A stretch of DNA of 14,168 bases from JARRQB01 sp965368585. GTDB taxonomy: Bacteria; Pseudomonadota; Gammaproteobacteria; Chromatiales; Chromatiaceae. Location of the stretch: assembly GCA_965368585.1 (NCBI GenBank), contig CBDUNM010000135.1, forward strand, positions 1 to 14,168, read 5' to 3'. Below are positions 13,585 through 14,168 of this stretch, one piece after another. A program made the position numbers and the translations under genes. The notes beneath the pieces were generated by a model. That model searched no databases and was not told the origin of the DNA. It was given only the letters and a program-made list of their open reading frames with translations. The stretch's first letter is position 1. Every line of letters begins with the position of its first letter.

Positions 13585-14168
13585 CTAGGCCTTCACGACC
13601 TTGACCGCGGTCTTTTTGAAATCGGTCTCTTTGGACAGCGGATCCGTCGCATCGAGTACCAACTTGTTAACGAGGCGGCCGGCGTCGAAGAAGGGCACGA
13701 ACACCGAGCCTTCGGGCATCTTGTTTCTGCCGCGAGTGTCCACCTGCAAGGTGATCTCGCCCCGGCGGCTGATGACCTTGGCCATCTTGCCGTCGCGCAG
13801 GCCGCGCCGCTCGGCGTCTTTGGGATTCATGAACACCTTGGCGTCCGGATAGGAGCGATACAGCTCGGGTACGCGGCGGGTCATGGAGCCCGAATGCCAG
13901 TGCTCGAGGACGCGCCCGGTGGACATCCACATATCGTATTCGCCGTCCGGCGACTCCGCCGGCGGTTCGTAGGGCGCGAAGATGATGTTGGCGCGGCCGT
14001 CCGGATTGCCGTAGAACTTCACCCCTTCTTCGGCCGAAACATAGGGATCGTACCCGGTGCGGTAGCGCCACAGCGTTTCTTTGCCGTCGAGTACCGGCCA
14101 GCGCAGACCGCGCACCTTGTGATACTGATCGAATTCCGCCAGCTCGTGACCCTTCTTCGGCCCTTCCA
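13585..14168 (-). CDS. napA: Periplasmic nitrate reductase catalytic subunit NapA, C-terminal part only
   Basis: NapA is the molybdenum enzyme (bis-MGD cofactor) that reduces nitrate to nitrite in the periplasm. Only the last 194 or so residues are in the window; the frame is open through the right edge (EGPKKGHELAEFDQYHKVRG). The segment GLRWPVLDGKETLWRY and the cofactor-binding C-terminal domain with STGRVLEHWHSGSMTRRVPEL, VFMNPKDAERRGLRDG and VFVPFFDAGRLVNKL are typical of NapA rather than the membrane-bound or assimilatory enzymes. The stop is TAG at 13585. It should be the first of napAGHB in this window; any napD or napF would lie further upstream, outside. Confidence 0.96.
   Translation of the reverse strand, partial: EGPKKGHELAEFDQYHKVRGLRWPVLDGKETLWRYRTGYDPYVSAEEGVKFYGNPDGRANIIFAPYEPPAESPDGEYDMWMSTGRVLEHWHSGSMTRRVPELYRSYPDAKVFMNPKDAERRGLRDGKMAKVISRRGEITLQVDTRGRNKMPEGSVFVPFFDAGRLVNKLVLDATDPLSKETDFKKTAVKVVKA

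Noticed and set aside
1..14168. CRISPR array, tRNA or rRNA gene, insertion sequence, attachment site
   Set aside because: No regularly spaced repeats, no RNA gene signatures, no transposase and no flanking direct repeats were seen on reading both strands.

Overview
The window looks like chromosomal DNA from a GC-rich, denitrifying or nitrate-respiring, autotrophic gammaproteobacterium of the sulfur-oxidiser (Chromatiales-like) kind. This is inferred from a class I phosphoribulokinase (Calvin cycle), a periplasmic nitrate reductase operon and polyhydroxyalkanoate (PHA) metabolism on one stretch, with gammaproteobacterial-type proteins throughout. No rRNA, tRNA, CRISPR array or insertion sequence was seen.

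Region 1 (1-4312, minus strand) is the most interesting part. It is a compact four-gene operon read from right to left: a short peptide with a double-glycine leader (4055-4312), a radical SAM enzyme (2967-4034), an HlyD/CvaA-type membrane fusion protein (1706-2953), and an ABC exporter with an N-terminal C39 peptidase domain (1703 to beyond the left edge). The gaps are 20, 13 and 2 bases. Together they read as a complete make-modify-cleave-export route for a ribosomally made, post-translationally modified peptide (RiPP). The predicted core peptide has no cysteine, so the usual thioether chemistries do not fit. The radical SAM enzyme lacks the cysteines that normally hold auxiliary iron-sulfur clusters in the SPASM region. 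The modification is therefore open.

Region 2 (4313-5789) holds a 314-base divergent intergenic region and two small plus-strand genes. Both encode methionine-rich proteins with one membrane helix and a long coiled coil, and they share a C-terminal Lys-Met-x-Pro-Phe motif. Their function is not recognised. A perfect 11-bp hairpin overlapping two stop codons separates them from the next locus.

Region 3 (5785-9502) is PHA and acyl-CoA metabolism. On the minus strand lies a broken PHA synthase: the front of one phaC paralogue is joined out of frame to the back of a different phaC paralogue, so a homologous block of about 43 residues appears twice. Divergent from it is a fused MaoC hydratase/phosphate acyltransferase gene.

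Region 4 (9537-11284) holds a GNAT acetyltransferase (minus), a divergent phosphoribulokinase prkB (plus), and a large imperfect hairpin in the convergent gap that follows.

Region 5 (11319-14168, minus strand) is napA (C-terminal part only), napG, napH and napB. These are tightly packed except for a perfect 13-bp hairpin between napA and napG. There is no napC after napB, so quinol oxidation by NapGH is the likely electron route.
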